Below, piece by piece: positions 28,721-37,955 of a stretch of 64,000 nt of DNA. The position numbers and the translations under genes were made by a program. Every line of letters begins with the position of its first letter. Position 1 is the stretch's first letter. This DNA comes from Calothrix sp. C42_A2020_038 (GTDB taxonomy: Bacteria > Cyanobacteriota > Cyanobacteriia > Cyanobacteriales > Nostocaceae). The notes below the pieces were generated by a model that did not search any database, was not told the origin of the DNA, and saw only the letters and a list, made by a program, of their open reading frames with translations. The DNA lies in assembly GCA_015272395.1 (NCBI GenBank), contig JACYLQ010000045.1, forward strand, positions 124,001-188,000, given 5' to 3'.

Positions 28721-29603
28721 ACCAATTCGCATTCTCCTACAAACGACTATTCCTACTACTGAAGACGATTGGAGTATCGGGCGTTTTTCGATGCTACAAA
28801 GTTATTTAGCATCGTTAAGCGATGAAGCAGGCAATCCTTTGTGTGAAGTTGTCGGACGTGATCGAGTCGCTGATATCGAAGGTGATGACCCAATTTTAAG
28901 TTCGCTTGACCAATCCGACTTTGACGAACTCTGGTTATTTGCTTTAGATGTTGGGGAGGGATTAAGTGAAAAAGACGTAGCAGGTATTAATAAATTTCGT
29001 AAACGTGGTGGTGGTATCCTGAGTACGCGCGACCATCAAGACATGGGATGTTCAATGTGTGGGTTAATTGATATTGGTGATACTCATTATTTCTATACTA
29101 AGAACCCTGACCCTGATGCAACACGTCTAACGCGCGACGACCCCTATACAACTTATATTAATTACCCTAATTATCACTCTGGCGCCAACGGTGATTATCA
29201 AAAAGTTACTATCAAAAAACCTGTCCACGAACTTTTCTTCAACCCCAACTCTCCATCAGGGGTGATCGAATTTTTTCCAGCACATCCCCATGAAGGAGGT
29301 ATCGGGGTACCTGCAAATCATCAGTACGCGCGTGTAATTGCACAAAGTCAAAGTTTAATTACAGGTCGCGAGTTTAACTTAGTAGTTACTATCAACCATT
29401 ATAAAGATACCGAGGGAAATATCCTGGGACGAGCAGTTACTAACTCCAGCTTTCATCACTTAGTAGATTATAATTGGGACATCGAAACAGGTTGCCCTAG
29501 TTTTGTTGATGAACCACCAGGTGATGGAATGAAACGTGAACCACGCGCATTAGATGACATCCATGCTTATGTCAAGAATGTCGCACTTTGGTTAGCAAAT
29601 TAA
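28713..29603 (+). CDS. ThuA-like/class I glutamine-amidotransferase-like protein
   Basis: 296 residues of a conserved type without a clear name. The N-terminus and the segment FDELWLFALDVGEGLSEKDV followed by FRKRGGGILSTRDHQDMG resemble ThuA-like or GATase1-like flavodoxin folds. No cysteine nucleophile elbow is obvious; the Cys in CSMCGL is displaced. His-rich spots (NYHSG, FPAHPHEGG, NSSFHHLVDYNWD) could bind a metal or sugar. The start overlaps the end of the M50-GNAT gene by eight bases, so it is the last gene of a three-gene unit. Confidence 0.6.
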   Translation: MARPIRILLQTTIPTTEDDWSIGRFSMLQSYLASLSDEAGNPLCEVVGRDRVADIEGDDPILSSLDQSDFDELWLFALDVGEGLSEKDVAGINKFRKRGGGILSTRDHQDMGCSMCGLIDIGDTHYFYTKNPDPDATRLTRDDPYTTYINYPNYHSGANGDYQKVTIKKPVHELFFNPNSPSGVIEFFPAHPHEGGIGVPANHQYARVIAQSQSLITGREFNLVVTINHYKDTEGNILGRAVTNSSFHHLVDYNWDIETGCPSFVDEPPGDGMKREPRALDDIHAYVKNVALWLAN

Positions 29604-29959
29604 GAATTCTAAATTTGATTGGGACGGGTGAAGACATCCATCCCATAAGATACTTGTTCTAATTATATATTTTTAATATATATCTATTAATATCCAGACT
29701 ATGTAATTTCTCCTGACTTTTCACAGTATCTTTAAAACCTCTCCCCTGACCCCTAGGAGTGCGAGCAGATCAGAGCAAATGTACTCCCCATTTTTTCGTA
29801 GGAAACGTTGTTAGGGTTAGGTTTTACGTGGTGTTTTCCAGATAACGTGAAAAGTCAGGTAATTTCTCAAGTCCTTGCTATTACAGTTACTTACCCTTGG
29901 ATAGAGCCACTGGATGATTTTATTAATTAGGACAAAAGATTCAATGATTAAAAAAACTC
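29604..29959. other. Intergenic region with two cyanobacterial repeats
   Basis: 356 bases. A hairpin at 29621-29644 (GGGACGGGTG against CATCCATCCC, loop AAGA) follows the ThuA-like gene and resembles the inner repeat of the MITE-like elements. At 29736-29825 lies a partial AACCTCTCCCC ... GGTTAGGTTTT inverted repeat of the family also seen at 54434-54539. No gene seen. Confidence 0.5.
29621..29644 (+). terminator. Hairpin after the GNAT/ThuA-like unit
   Basis: Ten-base arms with one mismatch and a four-base loop, 17 bases after the stop. No strong U-run, so it may be a repeat rather than a true terminator. Confidence 0.4.
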
Positions 29960-30403
29960 TTACATATCAATATTTACTGTGAACTTTTCTAATAATTCTT
30001 CTGCTATTTCTAGTAAATTAATTCCCTGGTTGCTACTAAAATTCTGATTAGAATCTAAATTAGAAACTAAAATATCTTTAATGGCAAAAACTTTGTTTTC
30101 CTTCTCTAAGTAGTTTAAACTTGCTTCTAGTTGAGATGCAATTTCTGGAATTGATTTGCATGTTAATAGTTCTCGTACTTTTATCGCTAGCGAATCGTCA
30201 CTTTCAAGAAAAGTAGTAATTCTTTGTAAAAGTGTATCTTCATCCCCCCATTTTTCCAACCAGTCGCCATCAACATCCTCATAATATAGATAAGCTGCAC
30301 CTAACCCATACTTAAGTATATTGTTTTGTAGTTGTTGAGCAACTTCTACAGCTTGTAGAAAGTCTTCTAGTCTTTGATGGCTGTCAATAGGCTTATTTAC
30401 CAT
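29960..30403 (-). CDS. Hypothetical acidic protein
   Basis: 147 residues from ATG 30403 (MVNKPIDSHQRLEDFL); GTG/ATG codons up to 30421 are alternatives. Not recognised. It is acidic and predicted mostly helical (LEDFLQAVEVAQQLQNNILK, LLEIAEELLEKF), soluble, with no membrane segment. It lies 107 bases downstream of another unknown gene on the same strand, so the two could be co-transcribed. Whether they form a functional pair is open. Confidence 0.55.
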   Translation of the reverse strand: MVNKPIDSHQRLEDFLQAVEVAQQLQNNILKYGLGAAYLYYEDVDGDWLEKWGDEDTLLQRITTFLESDDSLAIKVRELLTCKSIPEIASQLEASLNYLEKENKVFAIKDILVSNLDSNQNFSSNQGINLLEIAEELLEKFTVNIDM

Positions 30404-30509
30404 GATGACTATATTTACCAAATGATATTTTTGATAATAAAAATTAGTTGAAGTAATATAAACAAATAAAATATTTTAACTCTGAAGAAAAATGATCAGT
30501 GGCAGTAAA

Positions 30510-31205
30510 TTACAAATTGAACTTTAAGTAAATGGTATTTGGCAGGTTGTTACTGTTATATAGTATTACATTTACAATTTGATTTACATAGTTATTAGCA
30601 GCAGGGTTGTAGCTCAAGAATATTCCTCTATCGATTGCCCAAAACCGTAAAGTAGCTTCCCATTCGTCAGATTTATATTGAGAGTGTTCATCCGAAAGAC
30701 TTGTAAGTTGGACGCAAAGTGGTTTTTCTTGGTTTCCACTGACAATTATATCAGTTGCCATCGATAAGTCAGCTATATAACGTCTAACAATATTACCATT
30801 ACGTTTTTGTATCTCACTAATCACAGATAGTATTAAGGTGTCATCTTTCTGACCAAACTCTCCTGCCATTAGTTTCTGTCTCCAGAGGTAGAATTTGGGG
30901 TCGTTTTCGTGCAACCATTTGGGAAATAAGCTACTATACCAATATCTTAATGCAGGACTAAGAGCATTTAATGCAGCTTGTTGTTCATTTTCGGATGGCA
31001 TAGATTGCAGTATCAGCCAAGTATCCGCATCTTGAATTATCTGTAACAAAAATAAACTTACTAAAGGTTTGGCTGTCAACAAACCAGGCTTAACATTTTT
31101 TATCCAACGATTTAACTCATCTAACCTCCTGGCTAAATTTCGGTCTACGGTAGAAGCTTTCTCTATAAGCGATTTCAGCCTTGTTTTTATTTCTGTTGCT
31201 TGCAA
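30510..31205 (-). CDS. Hypothetical protein
   Basis: 231 residues, not recognised. The N-terminal 100 residues are helical (TRLKSLIEKASTVDRNLARR). The second half has an alpha/beta character with D152 in ATDIIVSGNQ followed by LCVQLTSLSDEH. That faintly resembles the D...(E/Q)xK strand pair of nuclease folds but lacks the lysine, so no nuclease claim is made. No signal peptide or span. Possibly an operon with the gene at 29960. Confidence 0.55.
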   Translation of the reverse strand: MQATEIKTRLKSLIEKASTVDRNLARRLDELNRWIKNVKPGLLTAKPLVSLFLLQIIQDADTWLILQSMPSENEQQAALNALSPALRYWYSSLFPKWLHENDPKFYLWRQKLMAGEFGQKDDTLILSVISEIQKRNGNIVRRYIADLSMATDIIVSGNQEKPLCVQLTSLSDEHSQYKSDEWEATLRFWAIDRGIFLSYNPAANNYVNQIVNVILYNSNNLPNTIYLKFNL

Positions 31206-31271
31206 AATAACTTTCCCTGAGAGAATTAGTCGCTAAGAAAGAAATTTTAAGATTTTTTTGAGACATAAATA

Positions 31272-31298
31272 AAGGGCAGGTTGAGAAGCCTACCCTTG
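31272..31298 (-). terminator. Intrinsic terminator of lysS
   Basis: On the minus strand, GGGTAGG and CCTGCCC arms (31289-31295 and 31274-31280, one wobble) pair around an eight-base loop and are followed by TTTATTTAT. It lies 25 bases after the lysS stop. Confidence 0.7.
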
Positions 31299-31319
31299 AA
31301 AGTATCTTGTGAATATCGA

Positions 31320-32858
31320 TTATTTTCCTGTTTTTATTTCTGACTCCACTTTTTCATCTGGTTTTTCTGGTTTCAACAGAGGGAATGCAATAACATCGCG
31401 GATGCTCGCGGAGTCAGTCAGCAGCATAACTAACCTATCTATACCAATACCTAAACCACCTGTAGGTGGCATCCCATGTTCCAAGGCAGTTAGAAAATCT
31501 TCATCAACTCCTTGTGCTTCCAAGTCTCCAGCTGCTTTACGCGCTGCTTGTTCTTCTAAACGCTGACGTTGGTCGATGGGGTCGGTAAGTTCTGAGAAGC
31601 TATTAGCTGTTTCTCTGCCAACAATAAATAATTCAAACCTTTCTACTAATCCTGGTTTGGAACGATGTGGTTTTGCTAGAGGCGAAATTTCTACTGGGTA
31701 GTCAATGACAAACGTTGGTTGAATTAAGGTTGTTTCAACTTTTTCTTCAAAAGCCAAGTTCAAAAGCTTACCAATCGAATTACACGCTTCTACACCTGGA
31801 ACACCAGCATCCTTGAGGGCGCCTTTAGCTTCTTGCAAATTACAAGTATTGAAATCTACACCAGTGGCATCTTTTACCAAATCATGCATTGTTGCTCGTC
31901 GCCAGGGAGGTGTTAAATTAATTTCCTCGCCTTGATAATTAATTTGCAGTGTTCCGAGAACCGCTAACGCTACGGTAGTGATAACCCCCTCCGTTAAATC
32001 CATCATGTCGTTATAATCAGCATATGCTTGGTAAATTTCAACTGAAGTAAATTCTGGATTATGGCGAGTCGAAATACCCTCGTTGCGGAAAATTCGTCCC
32101 ATTTCAAAAACTTTTTCAAACCCACCCACTATCAAGCGTTTTAAGTGCAGTTCCGTAGCAATGCGTAAGTATAACTGCATTTCCAGCGTGTTGTGATAGG
32201 TGATAAATGGTCGTGCGTCCGCACCCCCTGCTTCAGCTTGTAAAACTGGAGTTTCAATCTCAAGAAAATCTCGTTCTTCCAAATAGCGACGAATACCTGC
32301 TGTAATTTGGGCACGGCGCCGAAAAGTTTGACGAACTTCTGGGTTGACAATTAAATCAACATATCTCTGCCGATAGCGTTTGGCAATATCTGTCAATCCA
32401 TGCCATTTGTCAGGCAATGGCAATAATGATTTACTCAAAATATTAAATTGCTTGACGTAAATCGACAACTCGCCCTTTTGAGTTCGTTTAATAGTACCTC
32501 TAACGCCAATGATGTCACCAACATCAACCAATTTGTCTAGTGTTTTGAAAGCATTGGGTAATTTGTCTCCCATTCCTTCTTCGATAGCTTGCTTCTCTAT
32601 ATATAGTTGAATTTTGCCAGACTCATCTTCAAGGGTGCAAAAAGCTAACTTACCCATAAATCGGCGCGCCATCACACGCCCAGCAATTGCAACATCAATA
32701 TCATTAATTTCTTCGCCACTTGGCAAATCAACAAATTTCTGCTGTAGTTCTGCTGTATGGTGGGTTGACTCCCAACGATAAGCGTAGGGGTCTAGTCCTA
32801 ACTGTCTAAGTTGTTCTGCTTTTTCTAGCCTTGTGGCACGGATATCTTCTTCCGACAT
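31320..32858 (-). CDS. lysS: Lysyl-tRNA synthetase, class II
   Basis: 512 residues, full length. It charges tRNA-Lys. The N-terminal OB fold (about 55-160, [16 protein letters not shown]) binds the anticodon. The class II catalytic core has motif 1 around [10 protein letters not shown], motif 2 [16 protein letters not shown] and motif 3 [15 protein letters not shown] near the C-terminus. ATG at 32858 is the family start. The cognate tRNA-Lys(UUU) gene is in the same window at 4136-4207, unlinked. Confidence 0.97.
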   Translation of the reverse strand: MSEEDIRATRLEKAEQLRQLGLDPYAYRWESTHHTAELQQKFVDLPSGEEINDIDVAIAGRVMARRFMGKLAFCTLEDESGKIQLYIEKQAIEEGMGDKLPNAFKTLDKLVDVGDIIGVRGTIKRTQKGELSIYVKQFNILSKSLLPLPDKWHGLTDIAKRYRQRYVDLIVNPEVRQTFRRRAQITAGIRRYLEERDFLEIETPVLQAEAGGADARPFITYHNTLEMQLYLRIATELHLKRLIVGGFEKVFEMGRIFRNEGISTRHNPEFTSVEIYQAYADYNDMMDLTEGVITTVALAVLGTLQINYQGEEINLTPPWRRATMHDLVKDATGVDFNTCNLQEAKGALKDAGVPGVEACNSIGKLLNLAFEEKVETTLIQPTFVIDYPVEISPLAKPHRSKPGLVERFELFIVGRETANSFSELTDPIDQRQRLEEQAARKAAGDLEAQGVDEDFLTALEHGMPPTGGLGIGIDRLVMLLTDSASIRDVIAFPLLKPEKPDEKVESEIKTGK

Positions 32859-33753
32859 GGTTTAACGAACTAGTAAGGGCAAAGATTAATTATAAAGCTA
32901 GCTATAGCCAGCTAAATTTTATATTTCTTCTTGGCTGTCTAGAAATGGGAATTGAAAAAATTAACTATTTGAGTAAGTAAGCAAATTTGCTCACTTTTAT
33001 TTCACTTTCAAATTGTTAATAAACTTGAAGGTAACCCTTGTTACTCTTCCGTAAAACTACCAGTGACATTAGTTCTTTTTAAAGGCTACAACGTAAGTGA
33101 AATTGATGCGTAAGTGTTCCCTAGATTGTTTTGCTTAGAAGATATTTATGCTAAAGCTAAAATATCCTGCCTAAAGTTAATTATTTCTTAAGAATCTGGG
33201 TAAGCATTTATACATGTTTGTTCAAACATCAAGACTCGGCTAGTGAATATACTCACACACAATTAGCATTAATGAAGTTAAATTCAGGATTTTTGCTTGC
33301 TAGTTGTTAAGTACTACTGATGAGGTTAATTTTCAGTAACTTAGCTAACTAAAATGTAATTTATTATTTATTGTTAATTTTTATCAGTTAACAATAAAAT
33401 TAACATATGTTAACCATTAACTATTAACATATTATAAAGTTATGTTTATTTTCACTCTGATGAATGGAAAATAAAGTTAAGGGTTGGCATATAAAGATTA
33501 AAGAACAGCAATTTTCGTCCATCTTTTTTAACTTTTGTTCATGCTACTGACTTAATTCAAGTCAGAAAGTTGACGAAATTGGGGGAATCAACAGAGTGAT
33601 TGCTCACTCAACCCTTTAATCAAGCTGTTGCGCGCTTGTACCCAAGGTTGACAAACCTGTGTCTACCGTGTTCGCAGCACTTTCTCATGCGCCAATTCCA
33701 GGCGCCAATAACAAAAATAGAACACTTGTACACTAATATCTTCAAACGGGACT
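32859..33753. other. Long divergent intergenic region, no gene seen
   Basis: 895 bases, very AT-rich up to about 33590, then more balanced. Small hairpins occur: GTAAGCAAATTTGCTCAC (about 32979-32996), CATGTTTG-TTC-AAACAT (33213-33230) and AT-rich GTTAAC palindromes (33388-33426). A 73-codon frame at 33600-33821 overlaps the WD40 gene and is not believed. It presumably carries the lysS and WD40 promoters. Confidence 0.4.
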
Positions 33754-34872
33754 ATGTTTTTACCATCACGTATATCGAATTTTGTTTCCCAATCGTCCGT
33801 AAGTGCTGCAAACCGCGTTGACTATAATAAAAGCGAATTTAATGATTACCGAGTATCTTCATCAGAAGCTTCTTTGCAGAGTAGTTTAATATCTCCTGTA
33901 CAGCAGCCTTCAGGTAAGGTGGTAACATTAGGATTGGCAGAAGTAGGAGTTGAAGTAGTTCGGAAAACTGCTTCATTGCTCAAAGCCCAAAGCTGGGAGT
34001 GTACTCATACTTTTTTAAGAAATTCGCAAGCAGTTGCATTTAGTCCCGATGGAAAACTGCTGGCGACTGGTAGTACATCTATTAAATTGCTAGATTTACA
34101 AACTGGACATCTAGTTCGTACAATCAATCGTGATTCTGGTATTTTGAAGTCACTTGCGTTTAGTCCCGATAGCAAGACGCTCATTAGTACTGGTTTAAGT
34201 CAGTTGATTGAGTTGTGGAATCTGGAAACCGGAGAGCAAATACGTGAATATACTACCCATGCATATGCAGTGAATGCACTAGTCTTTGGTGCAGATTGTA
34301 AGACTTTTGCCAGTGGTGATAGAGGTAAAACAGTTCAAATTTGGAATACAGATGAAGAACATGCATTAGCAACTTTTGTCAAACATGATGACTGGGTGAA
34401 TGCTTTAGCTATTAGTTCCAACGGCGCCATTCTTGCCAGTGCTAGTTACGACGAAACGATCAAACTTTGGAATCTCAATACCAACACTGAAATTGCTACC
34501 TTTAATGCACAATCTCCAGTATTCTCAATTGCTTTCAGTCCAGACGGACGGTTATTTGTTTGTGGCTGTGCTGATGGCAAGATTAAATTATGGAACTGGC
34601 AGACTGGTGAATTCATTGGAGTCATAGTTGGTCATGCTGATGAAGTAAACTCCGTAGCTATCAACAATGACAGTACAATAATGGCGAGTGGATGTGCTGA
34701 CAGCACGATTAAACTGTGGAATCTGCAAACAGGGGAAGAAATTACTACCCTTGCAGGACATATATGTGGTGTTAAAAACCTCACATTCAGTCCTGATGGA
34801 GGTATGCTGGTTAGTGCTGGCGCCAATGGTGCTGTTAAAGTTTGGCAACGTGGTCAACACTCCAAGAATTAA
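33754..34872 (+). CDS. WD40-repeat protein (seven blades)
   Basis: 372 residues. After about 85 residues without clear family there are seven WD40 repeats, each ending in a variant of (I/L)xLWNLxTG: LLDLQTG, LWNLETG, IWNTDEE, LWNLNTN, LWNWQTG, LWNLQTG and VWQRG. Seven blades make a complete beta-propeller, used as a protein-interaction platform. No kinase or NACHT domain is attached, unlike many cyanobacterial WD40 proteins, so partners are unknown. The N-terminal segment may be longer or shorter than given. Confidence 0.88.
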   Translation: MFLPSRISNFVSQSSVSAANRVDYNKSEFNDYRVSSSEASLQSSLISPVQQPSGKVVTLGLAEVGVEVVRKTASLLKAQSWECTHTFLRNSQAVAFSPDGKLLATGSTSIKLLDLQTGHLVRTINRDSGILKSLAFSPDSKTLISTGLSQLIELWNLETGEQIREYTTHAYAVNALVFGADCKTFASGDRGKTVQIWNTDEEHALATFVKHDDWVNALAISSNGAILASASYDETIKLWNLNTNTEIATFNAQSPVFSIAFSPDGRLFVCGCADGKIKLWNWQTGEFIGVIVGHADEVNSVAINNDSTIMASGCADSTIKLWNLQTGEEITTLAGHICGVKNLTFSPDGGMLVSAGANGAVKVWQRGQHSKN

Positions 34873-34889
34873 AAATAATTTTTATTAAT

Positions 34890-34922
34890 AAAGGGCACCA
34901 AGCTTTAATTGGCGCCCTTTAT
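34890..34922. terminator. Bidirectional terminator between WD40 gene and htrA
   Basis: Arms AAAGGGCACC (34890-34899) and GGCGCCCTTT (34911-34920) pair with one mismatch, flanked by A-rich and T-rich runs on either side. It serves two convergent genes and includes a GGCGCC site in its stem. Confidence 0.75.
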
Positions 34923-34971
34923 TAATTTTGAATGGATTAAAATTTTGGACTAATCGCAAAGCCAAAATCAA

Positions 34972-36204
34972 CTATTGTGTGTTTTGTAGTTGTGCAGTAC
35001 GGATTGAAATTTGTTGGGTTTGGTTGCCACGCTGAATTCTTAACTGCAAAGTTTGGCCAATACGGCTTTGTTCTACAATGTTGAGCAAATCCTCACCATT
35101 GTTTACACGTCTACCATCAACTTGAAGCACAACATCTCCAACGCGAATTCCCGCAGCTGCAGCAGGAGAGTTAGGAACAACACGGGCAACCAAGATACCA
35201 TTAACTTCTGGTAGCTGTATTGGAGAATTAGGGTTTGAGTTGATTTGTCTGGCACGTTCAGGAGTTAAATCTTCCATCCCAATACCAATAAATGGGTGAG
35301 CAACTCTTTCACCACGCTGAAGTTGAGATGCAATCGATTTTGCTCTATCGATAGGAATTGCAAATCCAATTCCCATTGCGTCACCGCGAATCGCAGTGTT
35401 AATACCAATTACTTCACCTTGTGCGTTGAGAAGAGGTCCACCAGAGTTGCCAGGGTTAATCGCTGCATCGGTTTGAATAAATTCAAGTCGTCTGTTGCCA
35501 ATACCAACATCTCGACTGGTGCGACGTAATGTACTAACGATACCTAGGGTGACAGTATTATCTAACCCAAGTGGGTTACCTACTGCAATTGCCCAATCTC
35601 CAACTTGTACGTTTGAAGATGAACCTAGGGGAGCTACAGGCAAATCATTACCTGCATTTACTCTAACTAGTGCCAAATCAGTAACTTCATCAATACCTTG
35701 AACTGTACCTTGCAAAGTACGCCCGTTCTTAAGTCTAACAGTAACTCTATCAGCTTTATCAACTACGTGAGCATTAGTTAAAATTAACCCACTTCTGTCA
35801 ATAATAAAACCAGAACCCAAACCACGTTGCTGTTGAGGTGGTAGCTGTTGCGGTAAGCTATCGCCAAAAAATCGACGGAAAAAAGGGTCATCAAAAAATG
35901 GGTCAACTGCACGCCGTGCGACTGTTCGCTCAGTATCAATACGTACTACTGCTGGGCCAACACGGTTGACTGCCGCAGTCACAAAGTTGCTATTGCTAAT
36001 AGTTGCTGTTGCATTCGATGGGCGTTGAGCAACTAAGTTACTTGAGTCGGTCTGATTATAGGAGCTATCGACTGAATTAATAACTGGTGAAGCAATAGAA
36101 GGTGATACCCTTAGAGTACCCACTGTTAGCACAACTCCTAAAATAATGGCTAACACATGCGTACCAAATTGGCGGAGTGACCGGGGTAGTTTGGAAAATC
36201 GCAT
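34972..36204 (-). CDS. htrA: HtrA/Deg-family serine protease with PDZ domain
   Basis: 410 residues. An N-terminal membrane anchor or signal (LAIILGVVLTVGTL) places it in the periplasm or thylakoid lumen side. The trypsin-like domain has His (TNAHVVDKAD), Asp (DEVTDLALVRV) and Ser (AINPGNSGGPLLN), all intact. One PDZ domain follows (GILVARVVPNSPAAAAGIRVGDVVLQVDG). Cyanobacteria have three paralogues (HtrA, HhoA, HhoB) that degrade damaged envelope proteins under light or heat stress; which one this is cannot be settled here. Confidence 0.95.
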   Translation of the reverse strand: MRFSKLPRSLRQFGTHVLAIILGVVLTVGTLRVSPSIASPVINSVDSSYNQTDSSNLVAQRPSNATATISNSNFVTAAVNRVGPAVVRIDTERTVARRAVDPFFDDPFFRRFFGDSLPQQLPPQQQRGLGSGFIIDRSGLILTNAHVVDKADRVTVRLKNGRTLQGTVQGIDEVTDLALVRVNAGNDLPVAPLGSSSNVQVGDWAIAVGNPLGLDNTVTLGIVSTLRRTSRDVGIGNRRLEFIQTDAAINPGNSGGPLLNAQGEVIGINTAIRGDAMGIGFAIPIDRAKSIASQLQRGERVAHPFIGIGMEDLTPERARQINSNPNSPIQLPEVNGILVARVVPNSPAAAAGIRVGDVVLQVDGRRVNNGEDLLNIVEQSRIGQTLQLRIQRGNQTQQISIRTAQLQNTQ

Positions 36205-36401
36205 ATCTACAACCTAGTTTCTTTGGTGTTTGGTGATTGTTAATGAAATTAGATATTTATCTCTACTGCTATTTTTACGCTTCGAGCCGACAAAGACCTG
36301 ATTATCGGTCATAACTCTAAATTAGACGGGATTTTGGTGCTATAAGTTGCACTTTCACGCTAACGTTGCATTATGTAGTTGAACCTTTACTACATAAACT
36401 C

Positions 36402-36653
36402 CTAATAATCAAACTTATTGGGAAATACAAGAGAAAAGCTATTATTGACATCCGCACAGTCAGGTTCGGATTTTTGCACCTTGGGTAGTATCGTTTCTTT
36501 GACACTCTCCGGGTTTAAGCCACGGAGATTCTGTAATCTACGTCGCAACGCCGCCCTACTTTGGATTTCTCCAAGTAGCGTAGAGGTTTCAGCATATCGC
36601 TTGTAATCCAATTCTGTAGCTCTTATCTGGGCTAGGATTGAATGTACTATCAA
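36402..36653 (-). CDS. Possible small hypothetical protein
   Basis: 83 residues from a TTG at 36653 with GAGG 12 bases upstream. The sequence is charged and helical (LAQIRATELDYKRYAETSTLLGEI, AALRRRLQNLRGL) and has a coding-like composition. It would be divergent from the InrS-like regulator with only 16 bases between starts. No family recognised. The opposite-strand frame here looks worse. Confidence 0.35.
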   Translation of the reverse strand: MIVHSILAQIRATELDYKRYAETSTLLGEIQSRAALRRRLQNLRGLNPESVKETILPKVQKSEPDCADVNNSFSLVFPNKFDY

Positions 36654-36669
36654 ATTGGTTTAATACCTC

Positions 36670-37056
36670 ATGAATGGAACAAAACGATTAAACGAAGCAT
36701 CCTTACCTAATTCCCAAGAAAGTTCTGAAACTCAAGTCCAAAACGATCTAAATGAACACTCACATCAGCATTCGCTTCATGCCCACGTTCATAGCGAAGA
36801 GTCTTTACGACGGATTGTAAATCGATTATCACGGATAGAGGGACATATTCGTGGCATTAAAACAATGGTGCAGCAAAGTAGCCCTTGTCCAGATGTACTT
36901 TTACAAATAGCTGCGGTGCGTGGCGCCTTAGATCGAGTCGCGCGTATCGTTTTAGATGAACATTTAAGTGAATGTATCTCTAGAGCCTCGAAAGAAGGTA
37001 ACATCGAAGTCGAACTTGAGCAACTCAAAGCTGCCTTAGATCGATTTTTACCCTGA
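36670..37056 (+). CDS. CsoR/RcnR-family metal sensor, InrS-like (nickel)
   Basis: 128 residues of the DUF156 helical-bundle repressor family. The core carries the C-H-C site: C73 (SPCPD), H98 (LDEHLSE) and C102. The 25 and 4 residue spacings equal those of the Synechocystis nickel sensor InrS (C53, H78, C82). A histidine 32 residues before the first Cys (H41) also matches the extra InrS ligand, within a His-rich N-terminus (HSHQHSLHAHVHS). Copper CsoR lacks that histidine. It should bind DNA in the apo form and release it with Ni(II). No nickel exporter is adjacent. The menH gene follows after about 60 bases. Confidence 0.85.
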   Translation: MNGTKRLNEASLPNSQESSETQVQNDLNEHSHQHSLHAHVHSEESLRRIVNRLSRIEGHIRGIKTMVQQSSPCPDVLLQIAAVRGALDRVARIVLDEHLSECISRASKEGNIEVELEQLKAALDRFLP

Positions 37057-37060
37057 TATG

Positions 37061-37099
37061 TTCTAAGTGATAGTTCTAAGTGTTAGTTCTAAGTGTTAG
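37061..37099 (+). repeat. Three tandem 13-bp repeats
   Basis: Three copies of TTCTAAGTG(A/T)TAG start at 37061, 37074 and 37087. They lie between the InrS-like gene and menH. They resemble the short tandemly repeated sequences typical of heterocyst-forming cyanobacteria. They argue against the GTG start at 37080 for menH. Confidence 0.8.
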
Positions 37100-37118
37100 T
37101 AATAATTTTACACTGTCA

Positions 37119-37955
37119 ATGCTCATTGATAAACAGATAAAATACGAATTTAATTACTATTTTCTTGGAGATATAACTAAATCGACAATTCTTTTTCTCC
37201 ACGGTTTTATGGGCAACTGTGAAGAATTTGATGATGTTATATCATTACTTTTAGCTTCAAATAGTTTTTCTTTCCTAACTATTGATTTACCAGGGCACGG
37301 AAAGACGAAAGTTTTAGGAAACGATGATTGTTACACAATGGAGCTAACTGCCCAAGGTATTATTTGCCTACTTGATGAGTTAAAAATCTGGAAGTGTTTT
37401 TTAGTAGGTTACTCAATGGGTGGTAGATTGGCTCTATACTTGACCATACACTTTCCACAAAGATTTTCAAAAGTTATTCTTGAATCTGCTTCTCCTGGTT
37501 TATTGACGGCAGTAGAACGATTGGCAAGGATAAAAAGTGATAATCAAATAGCCAGAAAACTAAATAGATTAGATATTACAGTAAACAGAGAGGGTTTCGC
37601 AGCTTTTTTGGCTACTTGGTACAATCAACCAATCTTTGGTAATATTAAATACCACCCTCATTATCATCATCTAATTGCAAATCGGATGCAAAATAACCCT
37701 TCTGAGTTGGCAAAGTCTCTGTACTTTATGGGTACAGGAAACCAACCTTCACTGTGGGAAAAGATTCAAACAAATACGCAACCCTTACTCCTGCTCGTTG
37801 GAAAATATGATTACAAATTTGTTGACATTAATACTAGAATGCTGAACGCCTGTAAATATTGTAACTTAAATATTATTTCAGGCGCCGGACATAATATTCA
37901 TTTTGAACAGCCAGATATTTTTGCAGAAAGGGTTGTGAATTTCTTATCTCATTGA
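37119..37955 (+). CDS. menH: MenH-like alpha/beta hydrolase (SHCHC synthase)
   Basis: 278 residues from ATG 37119. An alpha/beta hydrolase with FLHGFMGNCEEFD (oxyanion region), DLPGHGKT, nucleophile Ser in LVGYSMGGRLALY, acid in VGKYDYKF and His in GAGHNIHFEQP. This set, with the following SASPGL motif, is that of 2-succinyl-6-hydroxy-2,4-cyclohexadiene-1-carboxylate synthase of the menaquinone/phylloquinone pathway. No other men gene is nearby. An upstream GTG at 37080 falls inside tandem repeats and is rejected. Confidence 0.82.
   Translation: MLIDKQIKYEFNYYFLGDITKSTILFLHGFMGNCEEFDDVISLLLASNSFSFLTIDLPGHGKTKVLGNDDCYTMELTAQGIICLLDELKIWKCFLVGYSMGGRLALYLTIHFPQRFSKVILESASPGLLTAVERLARIKSDNQIARKLNRLDITVNREGFAAFLATWYNQPIFGNIKYHPHYHHLIANRMQNNPSELAKSLYFMGTGNQPSLWEKIQTNTQPLLLLVGKYDYKFVDINTRMLNACKYCNLNIISGAGHNIHFEQPDIFAERVVNFLSH

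Noticed and set aside
33600-33821. 73-codon frame upstream of the WD40 gene
   Set aside because: It overlaps the WD40 start in another frame and shows no coding character.
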